This document shows, in pieces, positions 7,634 to 15,670 of a stretch of DNA of 64,000 bases. Both the position numbers and the translations under genes were made by a program. Numbering within the stretch: position 1 is the first letter of the stretch; each line of letters begins with the position of its first letter. The stretch is from Streptosporangiaceae bacterium (GTDB taxonomy: Bacteria > Actinomycetota > Actinomycetes > Streptosporangiales > Streptosporangiaceae): contig JAFAZE010000162.1 of the NCBI GenBank assembly GCA_019239975.1, positions 1 to 64,000 on the forward strand, read 5' to 3'. The notes beneath the pieces are model-generated. The model did not search any database and was not told the origin of the DNA. It saw only the letters and a list, made by a program, of their open reading frames with translations.

Positions 7634-9600
7634 GCCTGCGATTCGAGACTGTCAGCCTGAAAAACTTTGGTCCTTACCGCGAGGTCAACGAGCTGAACCT
7701 CGAGGCTGAGCCGGACGCCCCGATCGTTGTCATCCACGGCGAGAACACTGTCGGCAAGACCAGGATATTCCGCGCGCTGCGCTGGTGCCTCTATGGCAGC
7801 CCCGAGGCGGCCCAGACACCAACCCAGGCACTCCGCAGCCTGATCGAGTACCTGAACCTTCCAGCTTCCCGTGAGGGCGAGACTGACATGCAGGTCGGTA
7901 TGCGCTTCACCGCTAACGGTCATATGTACCACCTCACGCGGACTGCGAATTTTGACGGTCGGCTGGCACGAGTGTCCGCAGACCTTAGGGTGGACGGGAC
8001 CGTCTTCCAGCAGGCTTCGATCGATGCGGAGATCGGTCGCTTGTTGCATCCGCAGATCTCGGAGTTCTTCCTCTTTGACGGTGAGCTGCTGAGGGATTTC
8101 TACGACCGGCTGAACAGGGACCGTGAGCGGGATCTGCTGCGGGAAAGCATCGACAACGTTCTGGGCATTCCAGCGCTGCAGCTTGCCGAGCGTGACGTCT
8201 CCGTCCTCACCGAAGATGTCCTACAGCGGCAGGCCAAAGCGCTGAAGAACCGGGACGCCGCCGAGAAAGCAAGTAAGCAGCTGCTCATGTTGAAGTCCAG
8301 GCAAGAGAGCCTGGACAAGGACCGCAGGGAAATCCAAAGGTCGCTTCGCAAGGCTAGGGCTGACCTGGAAAACGTCCGAGAGCAGATCGCCGGTGTTGAC
8401 GAACTCAAGGCCGATGCACGCGAGATGGAGGGGCTGGAGGCTCAGATTGAGGGCGGAAAGCAGGAGGAGGACCAGATCCGGGAGGAGATGCGTCGCCTTC
8501 TGACGAGCGGCTGGCTCGCGCCCGCCGCCGGCAAGCTCAACGAAGCGTTGCAGGACGCGGCTGCAAAGAATGACGCCGCCCAGGCTCAAGCTAAGGCAAT
8601 CAAGACTGCCGAGGATCGAATCTCAGTACTCCAGAAACAGATGCAAGGGGGTACATGTCCGACGTGTCATCAGGAACTGCCGCCGCCAGATGAGTCCACC
8701 CATCAGGCACTGGCCGAAGCGCAAGCCGACCTACAGCGGATGAGGAGCGAGGCCGGCGGCGGTGCAGACCTCCGCCTTGAGCGGCGGATCCGCGAGCTGA
8801 TCGACACAACAACTGTCAAGGCCTACAGGGAAAGGCAGGAGCGACTGGACAAGCTTTCTGCCGTCCAGTTTGGGCGCAATCGTCGGCTTGGTGCCCTGAA
8901 AGACAGGCTAAAGGATCACGACGCCGCGAGGATCCGTCAGCTCGGCGAAGAGCAGGACCATCTGGAACAAGCGATCGAGCGATACGAAAGATCACTCCGG
9001 GGCTTCAAGGCGAAGCAGGACGAGATCAGCAAGGAACAGGACAAGCAGGCAGGCATCCTGCGCCGCCTCGGCAGCGCACAACCCGCGCTCTCTGCCGAAG
9101 CGTACTTCTTCGAGTACGTGCGCGCTTTGATGAGGCGAACGATCCATCGCTACCAGGAGCGGACACGGGGCGAAGTCGAAAAGGTCGCCACTGAGATGTT
9201 CCTGAAACTCGTGCGCGATCCACAGGCATACCAAGGAATCCGCATCAGTCGTGACTACCGCGTCGATCTCATTGGACGACTGGGCGAGAGTATGAATACC
9301 AGTGAGGGCGGTAAGCAACTTGTCGCCCTTTCACTGATCGGCGCGCTCAAGCGAGCAGCAGTGCGAGGCGGTCCCGTGGTCCTGGACAGCCCGCTCGCAC
9401 GGCTCGACCTCGAGCACCGCGAGAATGTACTCCAGACCTGGGTCCCGCAGCTGGGCGACCAGGCGATCCTCCTAGTCCAGTCGGGCGAGCTGACAATGGA
9501 ACAAGGTCGCAACATCATGGGCAGCCGCATCGGTCAGGAGTACAGGATCTACCGGCCGAACGGCGATCCGGAAGAGGCAGTGATCGAGAGGACACAGTGA
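7630..9600 (+). CDS. DndD-like SMC/Rad50-type ATPase with zinc hook
   Basis: This 656-residue protein has the layout of DndD/RecN/Rad50-like ABC ATPases. The N-terminal strand SLKNFGPY precedes Walker A (HGENTVGKTRIFRALRW, about residues 35-51). The DndD-type motif FFLFDGELLRDFYDR is near residue 145. Long coiled coils of about 170-330 and 370-480 flank a CPTC zinc hook (TCPTCHQELPPPD, about residue 343). A signature-like EGGKQLVALSL motif is followed by Walker B/D-loop VVLDSPLARLDLEHRENVL (about residue 590). In Dnd systems DndD accompanies DndB, C and E, but no sulfotransferase-type DndC is present here. It overlaps both neighbours by 4 bp. A DNA-end or structure-sensing ATPase working with the PLD-helicase is the most likely role (inference). 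Confidence 0.85.
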   Translation: MSLRFETVSLKNFGPYREVNELNLEAEPDAPIVVIHGENTVGKTRIFRALRWCLYGSPEAAQTPTQALRSLIEYLNLPASREGETDMQVGMRFTANGHMYHLTRTANFDGRLARVSADLRVDGTVFQQASIDAEIGRLLHPQISEFFLFDGELLRDFYDRLNRDRERDLLRESIDNVLGIPALQLAERDVSVLTEDVLQRQAKALKNRDAAEKASKQLLMLKSRQESLDKDRREIQRSLRKARADLENVREQIAGVDELKADAREMEGLEAQIEGGKQEEDQIREEMRRLLTSGWLAPAAGKLNEALQDAAAKNDAAQAQAKAIKTAEDRISVLQKQMQGGTCPTCHQELPPPDESTHQALAEAQADLQRMRSEAGGGADLRLERRIRELIDTTTVKAYRERQERLDKLSAVQFGRNRRLGALKDRLKDHDAARIRQLGEEQDHLEQAIERYERSLRGFKAKQDEISKEQDKQAGILRRLGSAQPALSAEAYFFEYVRALMRRTIHRYQERTRGEVEKVATEMFLKLVRDPQAYQGIRISRDYRVDLIGRLGESMNTSEGGKQLVALSLIGALKRAAVRGGPVVLDSPLARLDLEHRENVLQTWVPQLGDQAILLVQSGELTMEQGRNIMGSRIGQEYRIYRPNGDPEEAVIERTQ

Positions 9601-10124
9601 CCGTGGCGAACGCGCAGGAGGACAAGCAACAGGTCGGCCTGACCCAGGCGGGCGAGGAGGCGATCCAGATCCTCATGTCTGATGGGCGCTTTGCGAGCCA
9701 GACAGACGCCTACCGTTTCGCGATCTCATACGCAATCGCCGCTAGCCTTGACCCCGCAGACGCTCCCCCAGGAGGCTACACCACCAAATTCTCCGCGCTC
9801 GGGACCCTCGAGAGCGGAAGCAGCATCCGCGATCTCATCGAGATCCATGGCATCGGCGACACAAGCCGACCGTTCGCCACGGCCGAGAAGCTGGCCGAAC
9901 TAGGCGTGCGAGAGATAGCGCGACGGCTAGAAGGTAACGAGAGCCTAGCTGACATCCTCAGTGAGGCCTCCACAACTGCCAACGACGACGCGTCCCGCTG
10001 GCCAGAACGCGACCGCGCTAGCGTTCCTGACAGTGGTCATCCTGATCTCTCACCCGATGTCGTCTGGCCCGCCGCGACCGGTCAGGCCACCTCACCGGAC
10101 CTAGGCGCAATGCCGGGGAGTTAA
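9597..10124 (+). CDS. Small partner protein of the DndD-like ATPase; last codons supplied by an inserted IS
   Basis: The GTG start overlaps the ATPase stop (GTGA). The N-terminal half is ordered: GLTQAGEEAIQILMSDGRF and TDAYRFAISYAIA resemble a ribbon-helix-helix-like or DndE-like small domain, followed by a helical segment (FATAEKLAELGVREIARRLE). The C-terminal 45 residues are low-complexity. The present stop lies inside the terminal inverted repeat of the neighbouring IS4-like element. Without the insertion the frame would read ...SPDLG followed by the TGA now at 13645-13647, giving 170 residues. The insertion therefore only swapped the final residues for AMPGS. Function is unknown; DndE analogy is a guess. 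Confidence 0.65.
   Translation: MTVANAQEDKQQVGLTQAGEEAIQILMSDGRFASQTDAYRFAISYAIAASLDPADAPPGGYTTKFSALGTLESGSSIRDLIEIHGIGDTSRPFATAEKLAELGVREIARRLEGNESLADILSEASTTANDDASRWPERDRASVPDSGHPDLSPDVVWPAATGQATSPDLGAMPGS
10096..10106 (+). repeat. Left copy of 11-bp direct repeat (CGGACCTAGGC)
   Basis: It is identical to 13634-13644. The pair brackets the IS4-like element plus group II intron. Eleven base pairs fits the target duplication length known for IS4-family elements. Confidence 0.6.
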
Positions 10125-11687
10125 GGTCCCTCGGCGGTTGTCACGCGTTGCTGGCGGCGTGTCGCTGCTTGCGGGTTCTCGCTGCTGATCGCGGTGGTGA
10201 TCTTCGTGATGCGCTGGCAGCTGCGAGGCTTGCCGGGCGGGTGCTTGTTCCAGCGGCTGAGCGGGGATTTGATACGGCGGGCGCAGACTCGGGGCCGGCG
10301 TGGCGGGTGCAGGCTGGCCAGCACGGTACGGCCGATGCCGCCGGCCAGGTCCGCCACACCGGGGAGGATGTTGCGGGCCTGGGTCACCATGTTCCGGCTG
10401 TTTCGACGGCGACCTGGTAGCTGGCCCGGTCAGGGTCGGTGCCGGGCGCAGTGGCTACAGCGTCGGTGATGGCGATCCGCAGCATCTGGTACAGCGCCAG
10501 CAGCGCCCACATCTCCTGCTTGAGGCCCGCGGGGTCGCCCGAGCGCAGCACCCGGCCGTCCAGCAGAGTGTGACGCAGCGCGAGGTAGGCGATCTCGTGT
10601 TCCCGGCGCTCGTGATACAGCGCGATCAGCGCCGTGGCAGGCCAGGTGCGGTGGTCGAGCAGGGTGGTGGCCAGCCGGCAGCTGCTGCCGTAGGTGGTGC
10701 CGTCCGCACAGGTGACCGTCACTTCGGCGGTGATGATCCGGACCTTCACACCGCCGATCATGGAGGTGAAGGACCCGTCCGGCAGTTGGCGCAGTACCGG
10801 GGGGCGGCGGACCGAGGTGAGCCGGACCAGGAACTGCGCCTTGGTGGCGGCGACCTCACGCAAGAACTCCGCGCCGTCAAAGCCGCGGTCCATCAGCACC
10901 AGCATCGTGGCGTCCAGCAGGTGCAGCAGCTTGCGCGCCCAGGTGATCTCCCCATCGGCCGTGGAGCCGAAGACCGCGCCGAGCAGCGCGCGGGTACCGG
11001 TCTCCACCAGCGTCATCAACTGGATGACCGGATAGCCGGCCTGTCCCAGGGCGGCGTTCATCTTGCCCAGCCAGGCCCGGTTACGGCCGGTGTCAGGGAC
11101 TTTGACCGACTTGCACCCGTCGAAGGCGACGGTGCGGTACTGGCCGAAGCATACCCCGGGCATGCGCGGCCAGGCGGCCGGCCCGGCCAGCGCCTCGAAC
11201 AGCGCCTTCAATGGCGCCGCGCCCAGCCGCCGGCGCAGATCCCGCAGCGCCTTGGCTGATGGCGCCGCCAAGCCCAGCCCGTCCAGCGCCGCCGTCAGCT
11301 TCCCCCACACGCCCAGGTAGCCGGACTGGGGAAACAGCCCAAGCGCCAGTACGAAATACAGGCCCACCCGCGAGGGCAGCATGCGCAGCCGCCGCTGCCC
11401 GGCGCGGGCATCCGCCAGCACCGCATCAGCCAGCTCAAACGGCACGAGCTGAGTCAGTTCGCCCAGATGACCCGGGGCGAACACCCCAGCCGCCACCGTG
11501 ATCGTCTTCGTGATGGTCGTGACAGCAACACTGATGGCAGACTGAACGCGCAACGGAGGTCCTCGGCAACGGGCCGGTCTTGGTCGACACCCGTCCTACC
11601 GGACCTCCGTTGCCATGTCCGCGTATCCCGGCCATCCAGGGCAAACCGCTTGACAGCTGGCCACAAACGTTAACTTCCCGGCATTTT
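10107..11687 (-). mobile_element. IS4-family insertion sequence
   Basis: The terminal inverted repeats are AATGCCGGGGAGTTAA at 10109-10124 and the complement of 11670-11685, with 15 of 16 bases matching. A single leftward transposase frame fills the interior. The left end abuts the 11-bp repeat at 10096-10106. On the right the matching copy is displaced to 13634 by a group II intron that begins about 8 bp beyond the inverted repeat. Confidence 0.7.
10121..11553 (-). pseudogene. IS4-family transposase, frameshifted near the C-terminus
   Basis: The main frame (11553 to 10384) encodes 389 residues with an IS4-type N-terminal domain (FAPGHLGELTQLVPFELADA) and DDE core elements (FDGCKSVKVPDTGRN, LVLMDRGFDGAEFL and the Y-(2)-R-(3)-E-(6)-K-like ALYHERREHEIAY). 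It stops at VAVETAGTW. The expected continuation (ARNMVTQARNILPGVADLAG) lies in another frame from about 10395 to 10121 and ends inside the left inverted repeat. The one-base shift could be a mutation or a sequencing error. I do not see an obvious slippery heptamer. Confidence 0.7.
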
Positions 11688-12278
11688 GCGCCGTGTGCGC
11701 GGAAAGGAGTCGCCGTGTAGGAGGCGATGACTGACGTCATAACTGCACGTGAGATGAAGGTTTCGTGGCCCTTCGGCGCCGCCCTGCGGGGGGAGGCGCC
11801 AAGCCACCGCATGGTGCCCTAGCTGAAGACTGCGGTGCTGAGCGATGCGGAAAAGGCGGCGTGAGAGCCGTCAGGCGGGGACCGGGAAGGCGAACGCGAG
11901 TGAACCACCGCTGAAGCGTCGAGAGTAGAAGACGGCATCAGAACCGGGGCGATAATGCCTGCCCTGGGATGAGCCTGGCGGAATGCCCGTATTGCTGGCC
12001 AGGCGGTGCCCGGCGTGCAGGTGGCGCGAGCCCGGTCTGCGGCTCGCGTGCGGAAACACGGGAAGGCGCGCGCTGATACTGCGCCCGCAAGGTGCGGGCG
12101 TGAGAGGGAGCGCACCAAGCCGCTGAAATGGCGAGGTGCTGAGTACCGTCGCGGCGCGCGCCGGCGGACCGGCCCGTAGCAGCGGCGATGCTCCTGTAAT
12201 GGGGGCGGAGCGAAGGGGCCGGCTCATCTGGACACTGTTTGCCCGAGCAACCGGGGTGAAGGCCCTGGGAGGAGGCGA

Positions 12279-13553
12279 GTGAGCATGTCAGGGCTGGACG
12301 GAAAGCCGTTTGCCATACCGAAGGAGCTGGTGTGGCAGGCCTGGAAGCAGGTGAAGGCGAACGGCGGTGCCGCCGGGGCGGATGGCGTGACCATCGGGAT
12401 TTTCGAGAAGGACCTGAGGGACAATCTGTACAAGGTCTGGAACCGGATGTCATCGGGCACGTACTTCCCGCCTCCGGTGCGGGCGGTGGAGATACCGAAA
12501 GCCTCAGGAGGCACGAGAATTCTCGGCGTGCCCTCTGTCGGCGACCGGGTGGCGCAGACGGTGGCCGCGCTGGCGCTGGAGCCAAGGACGGAGGCCATTT
12601 TTCATGATGACTCCTATGGCTACCGGCCCCGGAAGGGCGCGCTGGATGCGGTGGCCGTGTGCCGTCGACGGTGCTGGGCGAGGAGCTGGGTGATCGACCT
12701 GGACATCCGCAAGTTCTTCGACTCGGTTCCATGGGATCTGGTGGTCAAGGCGGTTGAGGCCAACGTCACGCACGAGCAGCGGTGGATCACGCTCTACGTG
12801 CGGAGATGGCTGGCCGCTCCCATCGTGATGCCCGACGGCAGGACGGAGGCGCGGGACAAGGGAACCCCCCAGGGCTCTGCGGTAAGCCCCGTGCTCGCCA
12901 ACCTGTTCATGCATTACGCGTTCGATAAATGGCTGGAACGGGAGTTCCCGGCGGTCGAGTTCGAGCGTTACGCCGATGATGCCGTGGTGCACTGCGCGAC
13001 GGAGCAGCAGGCCCGCAGGGTCCTGGCTGCCCTGGAAGAAAGGATGGCCGAAGTCGGGCTGCAACTGCACCCGGATAAGACCAGGATCGTGTACTGCAAG
13101 GACAGGAACCGGCGGCGCAGCGACTGCGCGGACACGTCGTTCACTTTCCTCGGTTACACGTTCCGCGCCAGGCAGGCCCCGGCCCGGCAGGGAAACGGCG
13201 CGATGTTCAGCGCTTTCCTGCCCGCGGCCAGCAAGGACGCCCTCAAGAGAATGAGCGGGGAAGTCCGCTCCTGGCGCATCCACCTGCGCAGCGGTACTGA
13301 GCTGGAGGACATTGCCTCGTGGATGAATCCAGTCGTAAGAGGCTGGCTGACCTACTACGGCAGGTTCTACAGGACCGCGCTGAACGGCCTGCGCCAGCGC
13401 ATCAACTCCTATCTGGTGCGCTGGGCAAAGCGGAAGTACAAGCGGCTCAGGTCATTCAAGAAGGTGCGAAGGTGGTGGGAAGGGCTGACCGCGAGGCAGC
13501 CCCGCCTATTCGCGCACTGGGCCTGGATGACCGACTTCAAGTACAGCCTGTAG
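12279..13553 (+). CDS. ltrA: Group II intron reverse transcriptase/maturase (LtrA-type)
   Basis: The 424-residue protein has the fingers-palm blocks of intron-encoded reverse transcriptases: GAAGADGVT (block 0/1), RILGVPSVGDRVAQ (block 2), DDSYGYRPRKGALDA, WVIDLDIRKFFDSVPW (catalytic Asp), GTPQGSAVSPVLANL and the YADD box (FERYADDAVV, about residue 227). Thumb/X-domain features follow (WMNPVVRGWLTYYGRF). No C-terminal HNH endonuclease is present, so mobility would depend on reverse splicing into DNA strands. A ribosome binding site GGGAGGAGG precedes GTG 12279; ATG 12285 is the alternative. It lies in domain IV of the intron. All catalytic aspartates are intact, so it may be active. Confidence 0.9.
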   Translation: MSMSGLDGKPFAIPKELVWQAWKQVKANGGAAGADGVTIGIFEKDLRDNLYKVWNRMSSGTYFPPPVRAVEIPKASGGTRILGVPSVGDRVAQTVAALALEPRTEAIFHDDSYGYRPRKGALDAVAVCRRRCWARSWVIDLDIRKFFDSVPWDLVVKAVEANVTHEQRWITLYVRRWLAAPIVMPDGRTEARDKGTPQGSAVSPVLANLFMHYAFDKWLEREFPAVEFERYADDAVVHCATEQQARRVLAALEERMAEVGLQLHPDKTRIVYCKDRNRRRSDCADTSFTFLGYTFRARQAPARQGNGAMFSAFLPAASKDALKRMSGEVRSWRIHLRSGTELEDIASWMNPVVRGWLTYYGRFYRTALNGLRQRINSYLVRWAKRKYKRLRSFKKVRRWWEGLTARQPRLFAHWAWMTDFKYSL

Positions 13554-13560
13554 ATGGGAC

Positions 13561-13594
13561 GAGCGGAGTGACGGGAGACTGTCATGCTCCGTTC
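13561..13594 (+). ncRNA. Group II intron domain V (catalytic hairpin)
   Basis: The 34-nt hairpin pairs GAGCGGAG with CTCCGTTC. The inner stem is TGACGG/CTGTCA with a GAGA tetraloop, and the AGC catalytic triad lies in the 5' strand. The size and layout are those of group II domain V, eight bases after the maturase stop codon. Confidence 0.8.
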
Positions 13595-13633
13595 TGTGGG
13601 AGCCCGGGGGTGAGATTCCCCCGGGCCACCCGG

Positions 13634-13644
13634 CGGACCTAGGC
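13634..13644 (+). repeat. Right copy of 11-bp direct repeat (CGGACCTAGGC)
   Basis: It is identical to 10096-10106. It is followed immediately by TGA (13645), which would be the native stop codon of the gene starting at 9597 if the insertions were absent. Confidence 0.6.
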
Positions 13645-14156
13645 TGATTCACCACAGCGGGGCTGGATCTCAGTACAACTCGTTCATCCTCACCGCTCAC
13701 CTGACCGGCTCGGGCCTTGACCCAGGTTTCGCTGGCAAGGCAGGCGAACCCGGTCGGCGGATACCCCCGCAGTTTCGTGCACCGCGTCGTGAGACCTGAC
13801 TTTTATCACTGCGGCGGGATCGGTGCGGTAGTAGCGCTCTGACCTGCTGGCTTACCATCTGCGAGCAGCAAATTTGCGCACTAAGCCGCGGCTCGTAGTC
13901 TCCCTGAGTTGGATCAACTTAGTGCGCACCTGGCCGCCGAAGGAGCAGTCGAGGGCATCGTGGAAGGCTTCATCCAGAACGCCCAGTTGCCTGACCTGCG
14001 CCGGAGCGCGGAGCACCCTCATCCTGACAGTGCATACCTATGGGGGTACCATCTCCCTCTTGTTAGCGGCCACGTTGTCTGCACAGCGTTCGGCAGCGTT
14101 CGGTGTGCATGTTCTGGCAGCTGTTGGCGGTGATGATGCCGGCTGGTGGCAGGAGT
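13645..14156. other. Gene-poor stretch after the intron
   Basis: Short frames here match nothing I recognise. A 73-codon frame at 13909 (MDQLSAHLAAEGAVEGIVEG...) may be a relic. The only clear structure is the inverted repeat at 13875-13928. Confidence 0.35.
13875..13928. repeat. Inverted repeat TGCGCACTAAG / CTTAGTGCGCA
   Basis: Two perfect 11-bp arms (13875-13885 and 13918-13928) are separated by 32 bp. It sits beyond the 3' end of the leftward ExeA/TniB-like ATPase remnant, where an end of that transposon with transposase-binding repeats would be expected (inference). Confidence 0.45.
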
Positions 14157-14383
14157 TCAGGCTGTCGTGTTGCCGGGATGATCGCCGTTGAGGAGGCGGG
14201 CGAGCACGTCGATGGTTTCGAGCAGCAGCGCGTCGATCTTGGCTTGCTGGTCAGCGGCGTGCTGGGTGCGGTAGCTCGCGGCGAGCCGGTCCACCGGGCG
14301 GCTGCTCGCTGTTCGTGCTCGGCAGCCTGGTGCCCGGCTTGGTAGCCGGCCTGCCACCAGCGCAGGGCTTCGGCCCGGTTCAT
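14157..14383 (-). pseudogene. Small unidentified protein, apparently frameshifted
   Basis: The start MNRAEALRWWQAGYQAGHQA (14383 onward) and the continuation RLAASYRTQHAADQQAKIDA...VLARLLNGDHPGNTTA lie in adjacent frames and together form a plausible helical protein of about 75 residues. It starts about 20 bp after the stop of the ATPase remnant, as if in the same operon. I do not know its function. Confidence 0.35.
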
Positions 14384-14404
14384 GGCGGCGGCTGGTGCTG
14401 GCTG

Positions 14405-14827
14405 TCAGTCTCTGGTGAGTTCGGCGACTGCTTTCTTGGCGCAGGCATCGTCGACGAGGTCCTGCCCGGCGGCCGCGGCGGCGATGAGCGCGGCGGTGGC
14501 GGCGTTGTTGAGGGCGCGGGGCAGGCCGGAGGAGACGCGGTGCAGCCGGGCGACGGCGTCATCAGCGAACAAAGGCTCCTCGCGTCCGGCCAGGGTCATG
14601 TGGTGGCGCAGGGAGGCGGCTGATTCAGCCAGGTCCATCGGCTTGATGGCATACCGGGTGGCGATCCGCTGGTCCAGGGAGGCGAACGTGCCCATGCGCA
14701 GCTGCCGGGCCAGGGTGGGCTGGCCGATCAGGATCCCGACGAACGGGCTGGCGCTATCCATCTCGGCGTTGGTCATGAGCCGTAGCTCTTCTAGCTGGTC
14801 AGGCTGTAGCAGATGCGCCTCGTCGAC
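14405..14827 (-). pseudogene. AAA ATPase of transposon type (ExeA/TniB-like), 5'-truncated
   Basis: The open part begins at the Walker B segment VDEAHLLQPDQLEELRL, upstream of ATG 14776. It continues through GILIGQPTLARQLRM (sensor-1-like) and RHHMTLAGREEPLF to a C-terminal lid (RVSSGLPRALNNAATAALIA). This matches the second half of ExeA/TniB-like ATPases that accompany DDE transposases. The Walker A half and the transposase gene expected upstream are absent. The break is exactly at a 30-bp palindrome shared with a broken FtsK-type gene. Confidence 0.65.
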
Positions 14828-14852
14828 TTATGCCGGGCCCGGCATAAGTCGA
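14823..14852. repeat. Perfect 30-bp palindrome at a rearrangement junction
   Basis: The arms read TCGACTTATGCCGGG and its exact complement with no spacer. Each arm leads straight into a Walker B VDE coding sequence, of the ATPase on the minus strand and of FtsK/TraB on the plus strand. Both genes lose their 5' halves here. Confidence 0.75.
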
Positions 14853-15513
14853 TGAGTACGCCGAGCTTGCCGAGGAGGCGCCCGAGGCGGCCAGGCACAC
14901 CGATTCGATCGCCCGGCTCGGCCGGGCCGCCGCGGTGACCATGATCGCCGCGACCCAGCGGCCGACCCAGAAGGTGATGGGGCAGGGCGCGGTGCGGTCC
15001 CAGATGGACATCCGGGCCTGCTGCCGGGTCCGTGAGCGCCGCGACGTCGACCTCATCTTGGGCCAGGGCATGCTGTCGGCCGGCTGGCACGCCCACACCC
15101 TGAACGCGCCGGGCAAGTTCCTCATCTCCGCGCCCGGGCACGACATCCCCCGCCGTGCCCGCGCCTATCTGCTTACCGACGAGACGGTCGCAGCCACCGC
15201 CGGGCGCTACGCGGCCACCCGGCCGGCACTGGACGAGATATCCCAGCGGGCACTTACGGACCGCCCGCTGGCGGACGCCAGCTTTGAGGCGACTGGGGAA
15301 AGCGCGGGGGACGACGATCCTGGCGCGATTTTGTGGGCCGCCTTGTCGATCGCACCCGAGGAAGGCATCCCGGTGGCCGGCCTCGTGGCCGCCACCGGCA
15401 TGAGCCATCGGTGGGTCAACTACCGGCTCCGTGCCCTGGCCGACAGCGGCCAGGCGATCCAGCTCAAGCGCGGAATGTGGCGCGCGATCACCCCCGAAAG
15501 TGACATTCCGTGA
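14848..15513 (+). pseudogene. FtsK/SpoIIIE-type DNA translocase (TraB-like), C-terminal part only
   Basis: The frame opens at VDEYAELAEEAPEAARHTDS (Walker B) and continues RLGRAAAVTMIAATQRPTQK, GAVRSQMDIRACCRV and APGKFLISAPGHDIPRRARA. This is the typical second half of FtsK/TraB translocases that move double-stranded DNA in actinomycete conjugation. A winged-helix-like C-terminal segment follows (GIPVAGLVAATGMSHRWVNY). The Walker A half is missing, and a TAA lies in frame inside the palindrome just upstream. GTG 14935 could still start a 192-residue product, but it could not hydrolyse ATP. Confidence 0.75.
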
Positions 15514-15670
15514 GCGCCGTTGCGCACGCGCACGCGCAGCCCTCGCGCGCGTCTGCACTCATTGGCATGCATTTGCGCGCTGCGCGTGCGCGAACATCCA
15601 CTACCCGGCGTAACGCAAGGAGAGGAGCCGTCCCGCGACCAGCCAGCCCGCTACCCGAGGAGGTGATGCC

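Larger units (their letters stand above)
11693..13633 (+). mobile_element. Group II intron encoding a reverse transcriptase/maturase
   Basis: The element begins near GTGTG at 11693 (bacterial group II introns start GUGYG). About 590 bp of structured, gene-free RNA sequence precedes the maturase frame. A canonical domain V follows the frame at 13561-13594. A GC-rich domain VI-like hairpin (about 13600-13630) closes it. The 3' boundary is uncertain to within a few bases. It sits directly beside the right end of the IS4-like element and before the second 11-bp repeat. Confidence 0.75.

Noticed and set aside
1595..10124. Canonical Dnd phosphorothioation system
   Set aside because: Only a DndD-like ATPase and possibly a DndE-sized protein are present. 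No DndC (PAPS-reductase-like), DndA or recognisable DndB could be found.
10300..11259. 319-codon plus-strand frame
   Set aside because: It is the mirror of the IS4 transposase gene and is Arg/Gly/Gln-rich with no motif.
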